Below are positions 18,802 to 28,121 of a stretch of DNA of 64,000 nt, piece by piece. This stretch comes from DAIMFL01 sp964372215 (GTDB lineage: Bacteria; Pseudomonadota; Alphaproteobacteria; Dongiales; Dongiaceae). A model generated the notes under the pieces. It saw nothing but the letters and a program-made list of their open reading frames with translations. It ran no database searches and had not been told where the DNA came from. How positions within the stretch are numbered: the first letter of the stretch is position 1; every line of letters begins with the position of its first letter. A program made the position numbers and the translations under genes. The DNA lies in NCBI GenBank assembly GCA_964372215.1, contig CAYJQC010000006.1, positions 113,848 to 177,847 of the forward strand, written 5' to 3'.

Positions 18802-19605
18802 TCATCTGCGGCGGGCGAACAGGTATTCGGTGTTCGCCTCGCCAGCCTTCATATTGCGAACCTCGAAGTTCAGATCCTTGTCGGCGAACTTCTTGACGTC
18901 GGCGATCGACGAGAATTCCATCGGCCAGCCACCAAGCCAGTCCTTCACGTCGGTGTAGAACGACATACCGCGGCCCCGCTTGTGAGCCATTGCCGCCCTA
19001 AGTAGGCGTCGGAGGTTGAGTGGGTTGGAACTCAGCTGGAATGCCCAGATGTACCAAAGCTCCAGCCATCGCCGCCCGAGCCAGCCCGCATTGTTGTAGC
19101 GCCGCTTTATGTCGAGCCAGAACTCTGCCGGAGGGTCGACATATGCGTCCGACGTGTAGAGCGCGATATAGAAGAGGCCATCCGGACCGACGCGCTCGGC
19201 GGCATTGCGAATTGCGGTCCACTGGTCCCCCGTATGGTGGAGAACGCCCCAGGAGTATACGATGTCGGCAAAACCCAGGGTGTCCATGAAGCTGCGATCG
19301 AGGATGGATCCCTGCATGACCGCCCAGCGTTCGGGATCGCCGGTGTAGCGGCGCAGGATGCGGGTGGCCTCGACTGAGTCCGCGTCGTAGTCGAAGCTCA
19401 CGATGCGCTTGGCGCCGGCCTGGAGCGCGGCGAGCGAGTGCAGGCCCGAGCCACAGCCAATATCAAGGAACGTCATTCCGTCAAGGTTCTGCATGCCCAG
19501 GAAGGACAACATGTGCCGTCGCGAGATGTCGACTCGTTCCTGGCTGAAGTGCTTCTCGATGTACTCCTTCCAGTTTTTCCCAAACGCATAGCGGTCTGCA
19601 GCCAT
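18802..19605 (-). CDS. class I SAM-dependent methyltransferase
   Basis: The ATG at 19605 has an AGGA site about ten nt upstream and is preferred over an in-frame TTG three codons earlier. The 267-residue protein shows motif I as TFLDIGCGSGLHSLAAL (about residues 46-62), an acidic motif II end (SFDYDADSVEA) and post-motif SWGVLHHTGD. The long C-terminal half is rich in Trp/Arg with FYTDVKDWLGGWP. It probably methylates a sugar or glycolipid precursor, judging by its neighbours only. It sits between the large GT fusion and the copy-2 amidotransferase. Confidence 0.88.
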   Translation of the reverse strand: MAADRYAFGKNWKEYIEKHFSQERVDISRRHMLSFLGMQNLDGMTFLDIGCGSGLHSLAALQAGAKRIVSFDYDADSVEATRILRRYTGDPERWAVMQGSILDRSFMDTLGFADIVYSWGVLHHTGDQWTAIRNAAERVGPDGLFYIALYTSDAYVDPPAEFWLDIKRRYNNAGWLGRRWLELWYIWAFQLSSNPLNLRRLLRAAMAHKRGRGMSFYTDVKDWLGGWPMEFSSIADVKKFADKDLNFEVRNMKAGEANTEYLFARRR

Positions 19606-19677
19606 TGGGGTCAATTCCTGTCAGATGAGTGTCGAGAATGCCAAGGGAGAGCCAGCAGGGCCCGGACCAGCAGGCGA

Positions 19678-22600
19678 TCACTCGGTGAAGCCATAGACAT
19701 TGAGTGTGTCATCGACCATGCGGTCGAGCGAGAATCTCTGCCGAACGTAGTCCGGGGCGGAAGCGATCGCGCGGTTCCGCCACGTCACGTCGTCCAGCAT
19801 CGACAGCACTGCAGCGGCAATGCGGGCCGGGTCGTCGCTCTTGACAAGTCTCCCGGTGGCACCGTCCTCGAAGGTTTCTCTCGCGCCGCCTGCATCGGTC
19901 GACACAACCGGAACACCCAGCATTTGAGCTTCGACCAGTACGTTCGGCAGGCCCTCCTTTCTCGAAGTCAGCAGAAAGACATCCATCGACGCGAGCGCAA
20001 GCGCCGCGTTCTGCTCAATGCCCGCCAGCACAATCCGCTCGCGCAGCCCGAGTGCCTCGACCGCGGCGATGACTTCTGGTTTCAGGATCCCATCACCGAT
20101 CATGAGGAACGCGAGATCGTTCCGCTGTCGTGCAAGGCATGCGGCGATCTCCAGCCAGAGGAGGGGCCGCTTCTCCTCGGAAAAGCGGATGATGGTGCCG
20201 ACAACAGGGCAATCGGATGCGATCCCGTGTTTGGCGCGGTAAGCCATCACGCGGCTGAGGTCAGGCCGCCGGAGGCTGGCAAAGTCGAACCCGTTTTGCA
20301 CGACCCGAATCCGGCCATGCTCCAGTCCGAGCCAGCGCTCGTAGTCCTGGGCCCCAGTGTGACTGTTATTGATCATAACAACATTGGGCAGTTGGGAGAG
20401 CGCGCGGTAGCAACTGCGCATGTAAGGCTGATGGAACAAGAAGTGATGCGGGGCTACGCTTCTGCCGCTGAGCACGATGCGAGGTACTCCAACGATGGCC
20501 GCGGCCAAGCCCGCCTTGACGCTGGTTTCATCCTGCCATGCGTGGACGACTGCCGGTCGGCGGACCAGGAACTCGGCGACGTAGGCGACCAAGTCGACGG
20601 ACAGATCGATGGGCAGCCGTCGAACGCGCTGAGCCAACTGGGAGGCATGGGCTTGCAAGCTGCCGGCCAGATCTCCGACCATGACCCGGGAACGTTCAGA
20701 GGTTGATACATCCAGATCCCTCAGGGTTGTTGCATGAAAGTCGCCTGATCCGGGCGTCAGGCGGTCGCAGAGAACCGAAAGGTCGCGCACGCCGCGACCA
20801 AGAAGTCCAACGGCGGTGTTGACAACTTGGCGTTCCGTTCCACCCGGGCCCAACGACGAATTCAACAGGAGGACCCGCTTCGAAATGAAGTCCTTCGCCA
20901 GCAACAGGGGAGGGCGGGCCAGAGATCTGCGGATGCTCCGCTCCAATCGCCATTCGAGGCCTGCGAAGGATGCCCTACGCCAGGCCGGGGGAATTAGTCC
21001 AGGGCCTCGTCTGCGCAGAGCATTGAACGCCGAGCGGCAAAGCAGACCGATGGCCGAGTGCTGATCCCATGCCGTCATGTAGGTCGCCGGGAAGGTGACC
21101 GAATCGAGTCCCAGTTTGATCGCCGACAATGACCGTCGGACGCCGAAGTTATTGGGGTGATCGAGAAACACGACGCGGCATGCGACGGTCCGCGGCAGCG
21201 ACCAGGTACCGGCCTCCATGTCGATGTTGCCGACCCTTCCGCCAAGTCCCGATGAGTCCACCTCGCTGCCCCGGCCAACGACCAAGCCATCGATGCGGGG
21301 ATTGTCGAGGAGCTCGGCGATTTCGGTTGCCGACAGGGCGTGCGGAGTAACAATGAGGAACTGATCCTCGTGGAGCGAGCGCGCCGCCGAATCGATCGCC
21401 GCCTGCAGGCCGTCAATGCGTTCCGAGGAAGGCCTGCATTTGCCTTTTGGGTCTGCGACCGCTTTCGAAAGGGCGGGGTCCCGCGCTGGCCCAGCCGTCG
21501 ACCGCGCGATGCCCGACATCTCCGAGAGGAGCATTGCGACCCGTTCGGCAATATGACGCGCGTCGTACTCGGCCGCGACGTGGTCGTGTTGCGCCGATAC
21601 GCTCAAGCGGCCACCCTGCCACTCCGCAAGAAGCTGTTGAAGGCGCTTGGCGATGGCGGTCGGATCCTGTGGCGGCGCGATAGCGTAACCAAGTCGGCGC
21701 AACAGGTCGGATGACGCTCCGCATTCCGGGGTCAGACCAAGGATTGGCTTTCTGAGGACCAAGTACTCCACGAGCTTACTTGGCAGGAAGACACTGTTCG
21801 CCGCTGGAGCGTCGATGACGAGAAGGACATCGGCCGCCGCCGCCGCCCGCACGCTCTCCAACCACGATCGAGGCTCCGACATCAAGAAATTCTCCTTGAG
21901 CCCCCACTGCCGAATCTCCTCTTCGAATGCCGGCGGATTGTACCCGATGAAATCCAGTGCGATCGCTGCGTCCTTGCTGCCTCGTTGCAGGCTGGACAGG
22001 GCCTCAAGGAGCCCGCTCACTGGCCGAGCGCCATGATAAAGTGAGCCCGTATGGACGATCCGCATTTGCTGGCCGCAGGGGAGCTGGCGTCCGTCCGCCG
22101 GCGGTGACTCGATCTGCTCGAGTATCGCCGCGTCGAATCCATGAGGAATTACCCGCACTTTGTCGCGCCAGGCCGGCGGGTACTTTGCCATCACGAGATC
22201 GGCAGTCTGCTTCGTAACGAAGACGACGCAGTCCGCGGCCTCGATGACCGCACGTTCCTGGGCTGCAACGGACGCCCTTCCACGCCGGGTTGCCTTGGCA
22301 TAGTAGGGGTTGTCGACCCAGGGGTCGCTGAAATGTGCCAGCCACGGCAAATCAGGACAGCGTCTCTTGAGACGCAACCCGATGAGGTGGTCGGTCCAGG
22401 GCTGTGCAAAGGTGATCAACGCGTCGAATCGGCGGCTCTCCAGCCGACGCACCGCCTGCGCCGTGGCCCGCCTGACCCAGTTCGCGTTGTGAACGGTGCT
22501 GGGGGACTGCCAGCGCTGCCATGCGCGCCTGAGCCAGCTGCTTGCCGCACGGTCCTCCCGCGCTTCGACCTCATGTCGGGTGTAGTGCCGGTCATACAGG

Positions 22601-22776
22601 CCAGCAAGCGCGTGCTCAGCAACACTCGGAGGAGTATCGGAACACTCGCTTGAAGTCACTATCTCCGACTCCCACCCCTGGCTCGGCAAATGAGCAAGCA
22701 GACGGCATACTTGCATGGCACGTGGCGCCGACAGGGGCAGGGTTGCCCAGGAAATCGCCAGAAGCCGACCGCTCAT
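19678..22776 (-). CDS. tripartite protein: GT4-like domain, uncharacterised linker domain, second GT4 domain
   Basis: The start is the ATG at 22776, which overlaps the stop of the upstream amidotransferase (ATGA); an earlier in-frame GTG is less likely. The 1032-residue protein has two GT-B glycosyltransferase units. The first (about residues 1-420) has FSDPWVDNPYYAKATR, RVIPHGFD, IVHTGSLYHGARP and LPSKLVEYLVLRKPILGL. The second (about 633-1032) opens with KRVLLLNSSLGPGGTERQVV and has KEGLPNVLVEAQMLGVPVVS. Residues about 440-625 match nothing I know; they include FLIVTPHALSATEIAELL. Two sequential sugar additions by one chain is a reasonable inference. Confidence 0.85.
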   Translation of the reverse strand: MSGRLLAISWATLPLSAPRAMQVCRLLAHLPSQGWESEIVTSSECSDTPPSVAEHALAGLYDRHYTRHEVEAREDRAASSWLRRAWQRWQSPSTVHNANWVRRATAQAVRRLESRRFDALITFAQPWTDHLIGLRLKRRCPDLPWLAHFSDPWVDNPYYAKATRRGRASVAAQERAVIEAADCVVFVTKQTADLVMAKYPPAWRDKVRVIPHGFDAAILEQIESPPADGRQLPCGQQMRIVHTGSLYHGARPVSGLLEALSSLQRGSKDAAIALDFIGYNPPAFEEEIRQWGLKENFLMSEPRSWLESVRAAAAADVLLVIDAPAANSVFLPSKLVEYLVLRKPILGLTPECGASSDLLRRLGYAIAPPQDPTAIAKRLQQLLAEWQGGRLSVSAQHDHVAAEYDARHIAERVAMLLSEMSGIARSTAGPARDPALSKAVADPKGKCRPSSERIDGLQAAIDSAARSLHEDQFLIVTPHALSATEIAELLDNPRIDGLVVGRGSEVDSSGLGGRVGNIDMEAGTWSLPRTVACRVVFLDHPNNFGVRRSLSAIKLGLDSVTFPATYMTAWDQHSAIGLLCRSAFNALRRRGPGLIPPAWRRASFAGLEWRLERSIRRSLARPPLLLAKDFISKRVLLLNSSLGPGGTERQVVNTAVGLLGRGVRDLSVLCDRLTPGSGDFHATTLRDLDVSTSERSRVMVGDLAGSLQAHASQLAQRVRRLPIDLSVDLVAYVAEFLVRRPAVVHAWQDETSVKAGLAAAIVGVPRIVLSGRSVAPHHFLFHQPYMRSCYRALSQLPNVVMINNSHTGAQDYERWLGLEHGRIRVVQNGFDFASLRRPDLSRVMAYRAKHGIASDCPVVGTIIRFSEEKRPLLWLEIAACLARQRNDLAFLMIGDGILKPEVIAAVEALGLRERIVLAGIEQNAALALASMDVFLLTSRKEGLPNVLVEAQMLGVPVVSTDAGGARETFEDGATGRLVKSDDPARIAAAVLSMLDDVTWRNRAIASAPDYVRQRFSLDRMVDDTLNVYGFTE

Positions 22777-24626
22777 GGACGCCAAGCCCTGAGCCACAGC
22801 TCGAGTATCAAGAGATTCCACAGGCGATGCCTATCGAGCATATTCGACTCTGTGGCAGACCCGTTCGCCAGTGCAGCGTCAATTCCCTGCCTTGTGAGCC
22901 AGTTGCGCAATCGTGAGTCCGACCCGCCGACGAGATCGTGCGCCCATGGCTTGAGGCTGTTCGATAGCCAGCCATAGACGGGAACCGGGAAGCCCTGCTT
23001 TGGACGCGTGATGATGCGCTCTGGCAGGTGGCGCTGAGCGAAGCGCCGCAGCACGCGTTTGGTCCGATACTGTCCATCCGGATCGCGCCCGACCTTGATG
23101 CGTGACGGTGTGCGCGCTGCCCATTCGACGAGACGATAGTCTAGAAACGGGGTCCTCAGTTCGAGCGAGTTTGCCATGGACATCTTGTCGGCCTTCATCA
23201 GGAGGTCCTCGACAAGCCAGTTCTGACAGTAAACATAAAGCGCCTGGTGGAGCGGCTCAGTGGACTTGACCCGGCTGAGCGCTTCACGGATGACATCGAG
23301 GCTATCGGGATACTCGGCACCCGACATCAGCCTACCCTTCGCCGCGGTATCGAAGTAGTTTGTCATGTGCATGGGAACGAGTGCTCTCCGCAAGTCAACA
23401 GCGTTCCCGCCATCGGTGAAGCGACTGAGCAGTCGCTTCAGGATTCCGCTTCGTGGCTGCGACGCAGCGTCCCACGAGCGCACAGCCTCGTCGAAATTGT
23501 AGCCGCCCAGAATCTCGTCGCTTCCCTCGCCGGAGAGCACGACCTTTACCCGCTCGCGTGCTAGCCGCGAAACATAGTACAGCGGGACTGATGCGAGATC
23601 GGCGAGCGGCTCGTCGGTCGCGACTACAAAGCGCGGCAGGAAATCCAGAAATTCTTCCTCACCGATGACGACCTCTTGGTGGTCTGCACCAACATGCGCC
23701 GCGACTTCGCGGGCGTACTGACGTTCATCCGTCTCCGGCGAGTCGGCAAAGGCAACCGAATAGGTCGAGAGCCGTGCGCCAGGCGCCTGAGAAATGGCTG
23801 CGGCGACCGCACTGGAATCGAGCCCGCCGCTGAGAAGGACGCCGACGGGCACGTCTGCATTCATCCGCAAATTGACCGCATCGGTGAACAGTGCGGCGAA
23901 CTCCTGGTCGAACTGATCGTCGTCCCCGTGACGCGCTGCATCCGCATAGGGGATGTCCCAGTAGCGCTTCAGCATCGGATGGGGCCGATCGATCGATATC
24001 GTCAGGAAATGCGCGGGCGGCAGTTTGTGTATCTGTTTCCAGATGCTGGCGGGCCCTGGCACGTACCGAAAGGTCAGGTAGTCCCAGATGCCGCGGGGCT
24101 CGATTTCCGCAGAAACACAACCGCTTGCGAGGATTGCCTTGATCTCCGAGGCGAAGAAAAGCCGCCGCCCGTCCCAATGGTAGTAGAGTGGCTTGACGCC
24201 AAGCCGGTCGCGCACGAGCGTGAAAGTACCGCTCCGTCCGTCCCAGATCGCGATGGCGAACATGCCATTGAGTTCACTCAGCGCGTCGACACCTCCCGAT
24301 TGGTACTGACGCAAGATGACTTCAGTGTCGCTCTTCGTGCGAAAGGCGTAGCCTCTCGCACGCAACGTCTCGCGCAGCGCAGCATGGTTGTATATCTCGC
24401 CGTTGAACACGAGCTGAACTCGGCCATCCTCGCTTGCGACGGGTTGGTGGCCACCTTGCAGGTCGACGATGCTCAATCGCCGAATGCCCAGGCCAATCAA
24501 CGGCGCGTCAAAGTATCCCTCGTCATCCGGGCCGCGATGGCGTACCGCGTTGCTCATGCGGCGGAGTGCCGCGCGACGCTCATCCTCACCCAACTCGGGG
24601 CCGAAGAAGCCCACTATTCCGCACAT
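22773..24626 (-). CDS. asnB: asparagine synthetase type amidotransferase, copy 3 (divergent)
   Basis: The 617-residue protein keeps the catalytic Cys2 (MCGIVGF), RHRGPDDEG and GEIYN, and a PP-loop of SGGLDSS at 266-272, with VLSGEGSDEILGGY later. It differs clearly from copies 1 and 2: FASEIKAIL instead of the SQPK form, and C-terminal PKQGFPVPVYGW. This is the form common in exopolysaccharide clusters. Its stop codon overlaps the start of the large GT fusion, so these two are translationally coupled. The upstream neighbour is a NodB-type deacetylase-like gene 15 nt away. Confidence 0.9.
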   Translation of the reverse strand: MCGIVGFFGPELGEDERRAALRRMSNAVRHRGPDDEGYFDAPLIGLGIRRLSIVDLQGGHQPVASEDGRVQLVFNGEIYNHAALRETLRARGYAFRTKSDTEVILRQYQSGGVDALSELNGMFAIAIWDGRSGTFTLVRDRLGVKPLYYHWDGRRLFFASEIKAILASGCVSAEIEPRGIWDYLTFRYVPGPASIWKQIHKLPPAHFLTISIDRPHPMLKRYWDIPYADAARHGDDDQFDQEFAALFTDAVNLRMNADVPVGVLLSGGLDSSAVAAAISQAPGARLSTYSVAFADSPETDERQYAREVAAHVGADHQEVVIGEEEFLDFLPRFVVATDEPLADLASVPLYYVSRLARERVKVVLSGEGSDEILGGYNFDEAVRSWDAASQPRSGILKRLLSRFTDGGNAVDLRRALVPMHMTNYFDTAAKGRLMSGAEYPDSLDVIREALSRVKSTEPLHQALYVYCQNWLVEDLLMKADKMSMANSLELRTPFLDYRLVEWAARTPSRIKVGRDPDGQYRTKRVLRRFAQRHLPERIITRPKQGFPVPVYGWLSNSLKPWAHDLVGGSDSRLRNWLTRQGIDAALANGSATESNMLDRHRLWNLLILELWLRAWRP

Positions 24627-24641
24627 GATTGGCGGCCGCGC

Positions 24642-25586
24642 CTAGACGACAACCGCCGCAAGATCGTCGCCGGTGACCGACGGTACGCCGCGCGCGACCG
24701 CGAGCTCGATCGCACGGAGGAACGGGCGTTGCGCCACAACATGCGACGGGTCGGCGTAGTAGGCGAGAACACCGGGAATGGACTGCGCCAGCATGCGCTC
24801 CACCGTTTCCGCGAACAGCTCGTAGTAGTCGCCGCGGAGACGGTAGCGGCGGCGATCCGCCAGATAGGTCCAGGAATCCAGGACCGTTTCCGGCGCACGC
24901 CAGGAACCGAAGCAGGGAATCTCGACGATTTCGTCGAGCCGAACGATCGGCCCGTGCTTCAGGGCGTAGCTTGGCACTGTCGTCGAGCAGTAGCTGTAGC
25001 CAAGGCGGCGTGCGGTGGCGTGCACGAGGCTGAGTTGCTCAGTCCCCTGGTACAGACCGAAATGCGGGGCGCGAAATCCGCGCGGCGCGGCGCCGATGAC
25101 CGCTCGAACGCAGCGGTCTCCGTCTTCGATGTCGGCGACGACGTCGTCACGCGCCATCTGGTCGTAGAAGGTGATGCTGTGATACTGATCGTGCCGCCAT
25201 TCGGCATGGGGAAGACCGCCATGGTTGATGAAGACCGCTCCGGAGTCGGCCAGGCCCCGCCAGGTTGCGGCGCCCGCTTCGAGCTGACGCCCTGGAACCG
25301 CGTAGGTTGTTCGCACGCCCAGCCGCCGAAGCCAGGGTTCGAGTTCAGCGGCGGCGGCGATGTCCTGGTCAGTGTCGCAATCGAAGGATAGATAGAGAAG
25401 CAGTTGGTGGATCCCGGCGGCATGGGCAAGTCGGCCGTAGTTCTGGAGCGTGTCGGTTGGATCACTTGCCTCTGATGGAGCGCTGGGGAACGTCCTCTGC
25501 GATCCGACAGAGCGCAGAATCTTGTTCGCGGCCCCGACTGGATCGCGCGCGGCCCGGGACGCGCGTTGCCACAAGGAGCGCATCAT
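24642..25586 (-). CDS. polysaccharide deacetylase family protein (NodB-like)
   Basis: The 314-residue protein carries a NodB-type fold. Motif 1 reads LSFDCDTD (two Asp for metal and catalysis), motif 2 is NHGGLPHAEW, with His spacing like the H(S/T)xxxH metal site, and motif 3 is RGFRAPHFG. These enzymes remove N-acetyl groups from sugars or cyclic substrates. There is no signal peptide, so a cytoplasmic target such as a lipid-linked precursor is more likely than a wall polymer. A GGAG site precedes the start (25586 or the next codon). Confidence 0.8.
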   Translation of the reverse strand: MMRSLWQRASRAARDPVGAANKILRSVGSQRTFPSAPSEASDPTDTLQNYGRLAHAAGIHQLLLYLSFDCDTDQDIAAAAELEPWLRRLGVRTTYAVPGRQLEAGAATWRGLADSGAVFINHGGLPHAEWRHDQYHSITFYDQMARDDVVADIEDGDRCVRAVIGAAPRGFRAPHFGLYQGTEQLSLVHATARRLGYSYCSTTVPSYALKHGPIVRLDEIVEIPCFGSWRAPETVLDSWTYLADRRRYRLRGDYYELFAETVERMLAQSIPGVLAYYADPSHVVAQRPFLRAIELAVARGVPSVTGDDLAAVVV

Positions 25587-25611
25587 CAGCGCTCCAGGAG
25601 AGTAGCCGGCA

Positions 25612-26526
25612 TCATCGGCCCTTCTCCCCGGTTATCCAAAGGCTCCATCCCCAGCGGCGCGACAGGGCTTGAAGCAGCGCCTTGGGCATGCGTCGACTGC
25701 CCAGCTCGGGGCCCCAAACATTGAGAACGTTCGGAACGTCGGTCCCGAATATCTGCACCTCGACATTCGCGAAAGAGGCGAACAAGTCACTCCGAGCCTC
25801 GTCCGACGTGACCGGCCAAGTGTGCGGATTTCCCTCGGCGCGCTCGCCATCGCCGTAGCGGCTGGCAAGTTGAATCTCGCTCAAGAAGTTCCGTTCCATG
25901 TTGACCCAGCCCTCCTGAAAGCGAACGAGAAACCGGTAAAGCAGGGACTTGCGATTGTACAGCATGATGCCGACGCGGCCGCCGGGTTCGATGACCCGCC
26001 GCAGTTCCGCGATCGCCTGCCTGATGTCGGGTGTATGATGGAGAACGCCCCAGGAATAGGCGAAGGCGAATTGATCATTCGCAAATGGCAGGGCCTCGGC
26101 ATCCGCTTCTCGAATGTCACCGTGCAAGCCGAAGATCTCGAAGCGCGTTCGGGTCTGCTCGACCGACACGGGATTGAGATCGACTGCCGTGATCCGCGCA
26201 CCCTTCTGTGCCCAGTTCATTGCCATGCAGCCCATGCCACAGCCGACCTCGAGCACTGGCTGCCTGCAATAGCGCTCGTAGTCGAAGATTGCGGCGAATC
26301 GGCGACCGCCGATGTGATGCGGAGAGTTCCAGCGATAGAAGGTTTCGTCGGCGAGTTCGAAGAAACGCCGTGAACCGAGCTTGACGACCTCGACAGATCC
26401 ATCGGGGTGGCGGTACTCCGAATTCCCATGCACGTCGCCATAGGTCATCGGACTGTCAGCCCACCAGGTTCGGATTTCGCCTTTCAGGTTGTCGAGTATC
26501 TGGTCGGGTTCCGTGGAAACCATCAT
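25612..26526 (-). CDS. class I SAM-dependent methyltransferase
   Basis: The ATG at 26526 overlaps the stop of the preceding gene (ATGA), which fixes the start. The 304-residue protein has VLEVGCGMGCMAMNWAQKG as motif I, AVDLNPVSVEQT as motif II and YSWGVLHHTPDIRQAIAE as the post-motif. The N-terminal 90 residues (WWADSPMTYGDVHG and RFFELADETFYRW) and the C-terminal FGTDVPNVLNVWG are features of a methyltransferase subgroup I have seen beside GT genes. Its acceptor is unknown. Position in an overlapping gene pair argues that it works with the unrecognised protein at 26523-27221. Confidence 0.85.
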   Translation of the reverse strand: MMVSTEPDQILDNLKGEIRTWWADSPMTYGDVHGNSEYRHPDGSVEVVKLGSRRFFELADETFYRWNSPHHIGGRRFAAIFDYERYCRQPVLEVGCGMGCMAMNWAQKGARITAVDLNPVSVEQTRTRFEIFGLHGDIREADAEALPFANDQFAFAYSWGVLHHTPDIRQAIAELRRVIEPGGRVGIMLYNRKSLLYRFLVRFQEGWVNMERNFLSEIQLASRYGDGERAEGNPHTWPVTSDEARSDLFASFANVEVQIFGTDVPNVLNVWGPELGSRRMPKALLQALSRRWGWSLWITGEKGR

Positions 26527-27221
26527 GGGCGCCTTATGGCGTCGATCAATGCGCAAACTCCTGCAATCGGAAAAATGCACAGGGCGAATACCGTTTCAGC
26601 AAGCCTCGTGTGGGCGAAGTACCGACGTATGCTAAGTGCGCGCTTCGCGCTGGAATCGAGCGTAAATGCGCGGCGACGACCGTTCATGGCGATTAGCAGC
26701 GGCAAGCGCGAGGTGCGGCGCTGCAGCGCCTCCTGACCAAGGCCCAGCGCATCCGGCCAAACCAGCACGACTGCATGGTATCGACCTTCGTCGGCGTCTC
26801 GGGCTAGTGGCGACTGCCGCGGGTCGTGCAGATCCGCGAGCTCCACTCTGCCACAATCGCCTGCGAGGCCGCCGGGCTCAATGCCGAAGCTCCGATCGAC
26901 GAGGATATCCGGGGCCCTCCGCAGATCCAACTGCCGTTGGAATCGCCGCACGAGACCGATGAGATAGGCAAGAGAACGCGGGTTGGCATAGTGATCACGA
27001 AGCAGCGCACGATGGGACCGCAGCCGCCCCATCGTGACCCCGTCCAAGAGACCGAGCGTCAACCGCGTCAGCAACCCAGACTCGCGCGCCGCATCCTCTC
27101 GCCGATAGGCGCACAGAATGAACAGCACGGCGCTATCCGGAGTCGGCATAGGTCCCGCGGTGACGATCGGCAGTCGTTCGCTCGACTCGATTGTCGCGGA
27201 GAAGGAAGACAAGCTGTCCAT
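26523..27221 (-). CDS. unrecognised protein of the polysaccharide cluster
   Basis: I do not recognise this 232-residue protein. The first 25 residues are polar; AVLFILCAYRREDAARE could start a globular domain. It contains a basic stretch MGRLRSHRALLRDHY and GLVRRFQRQL, a VVLVWPDALGLGQEAL segment, and a C-terminal hydrophobic span (ETVFALCIFPIAGVCALIDAI split at residue 20) that may anchor it in the membrane. It starts 3 nt after the end of the upstream methyltransferase gene and overlaps the next methyltransferase gene by ATGA. This placement makes it very probably a real gene. No function is proposed. Confidence 0.7.
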   Translation of the reverse strand: MDSLSSFSATIESSERLPIVTAGPMPTPDSAVLFILCAYRREDAARESGLLTRLTLGLLDGVTMGRLRSHRALLRDHYANPRSLAYLIGLVRRFQRQLDLRRAPDILVDRSFGIEPGGLAGDCGRVELADLHDPRQSPLARDADEGRYHAVVLVWPDALGLGQEALQRRTSRLPLLIAMNGRRRAFTLDSSAKRALSIRRYFAHTRLAETVFALCIFPIAGVCALIDAIRRP

Positions 27222-27224
27222 GGA

Positions 27225-28121
27225 TCAGTCGTCTCTGGTGGCAATTAGATAGAGCGACGACGCCTGCCGCGGTAGCAGGGTCCGGCCGGCATGCTCAAAC
27301 AGGTCGTCGAGCCACTTGTGTTGGCGCAGCCGCGCATCCCAGTACCAATCTGGCGGCCCCCAGCCGAGATGTTTGGACTCCATGAGCCGAAGCCCCGCCG
27401 CCTGCATCTTCCGGCCAATCGACTCGGCGGTATAGAAGTGAACATGATCTGTGCTGGCGAGTACCTGTGGCGCGCGGCGATAGGCGAGTTGCCACCACCA
27501 GGCGCCCTCGTTCGGTGTGCCGAGGACGAGCAGACCGCCGGGCTTCAGGATGCGACAGACGGTTCGCAGCGCAGTGTTGTCATCGCGGATGTGCTCGATC
27601 ACATGGTTGAAGAAGATGACGTCGAAGCTGGCGTCCCGAGCAGGGTAATCCAGGATATCGGCCAAAAACAGCGTTGCGTGCGGACCGTGTTGTCGGGCAC
27701 GGGCTAGGCGAATGAGATTGTAGTCGCTGCCATAGAGCCGCTCCCCGAACGGGGCGAGCCAGGCCAAGTTGTTGCCGTCGCCACATCCGAGATCGAGCAG
27801 TGCCGGTGCTCGACCCGGATGTCGGACCTTCAGTTCGCGCTGCAGAACGCCCTGGACATAGTGCCGTCTCTTGCGAATGTGGTGGCGCCATGGACTGGCT
27901 CCTTCCGGCGGTTGTTCGGCGACATACCATCTCGGATTCGACTCGTGCGCCTGAGTAAGTTCTTGCTCGTGGGAGCGCCAATCTCGAACGAGGAGAGGGA
28001 TGCTCTCGGTCACACGGTAGACGGCGCCGCAAGTGCCGCAGGTCCACGCTTCGTTGGTAACAAGCGCGTGCCCGCCGTTACAGGCGACGCACCGGAAGAA
28101 GTCCTCATGCGGCATCGGCAT
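27225..28121 (-). CDS. SAM-dependent methyltransferase with an N-terminal zinc-ribbon
   Basis: The start is set at ATG 28121 (ATG 28115 is equally possible); both overlap the end of the upstream GT4 gene. The 298-residue protein opens with CVACNG and CGTCGAVYRV, a four-Cys ribbon like that in methyltransferases that handle bactoprenol- or sugar-linked substrates. The catalytic domain has LLDLGCGDGNNLAWLAPFG (motif I), GSDYNLIRLARA, and FFNHVIEHIRDDNTALR. The acceptor is unknown. The longer open frame upstream is low-complexity Ser/Arg coding and is not part of the gene. Confidence 0.85.
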   Translation of the reverse strand: MPMPHEDFFRCVACNGGHALVTNEAWTCGTCGAVYRVTESIPLLVRDWRSHEQELTQAHESNPRWYVAEQPPEGASPWRHHIRKRRHYVQGVLQRELKVRHPGRAPALLDLGCGDGNNLAWLAPFGERLYGSDYNLIRLARARQHGPHATLFLADILDYPARDASFDVIFFNHVIEHIRDDNTALRTVCRILKPGGLLVLGTPNEGAWWWQLAYRRAPQVLASTDHVHFYTAESIGRKMQAAGLRLMESKHLGWGPPDWYWDARLRQHKWLDDLFEHAGRTLLPRQASSLYLIATRDD

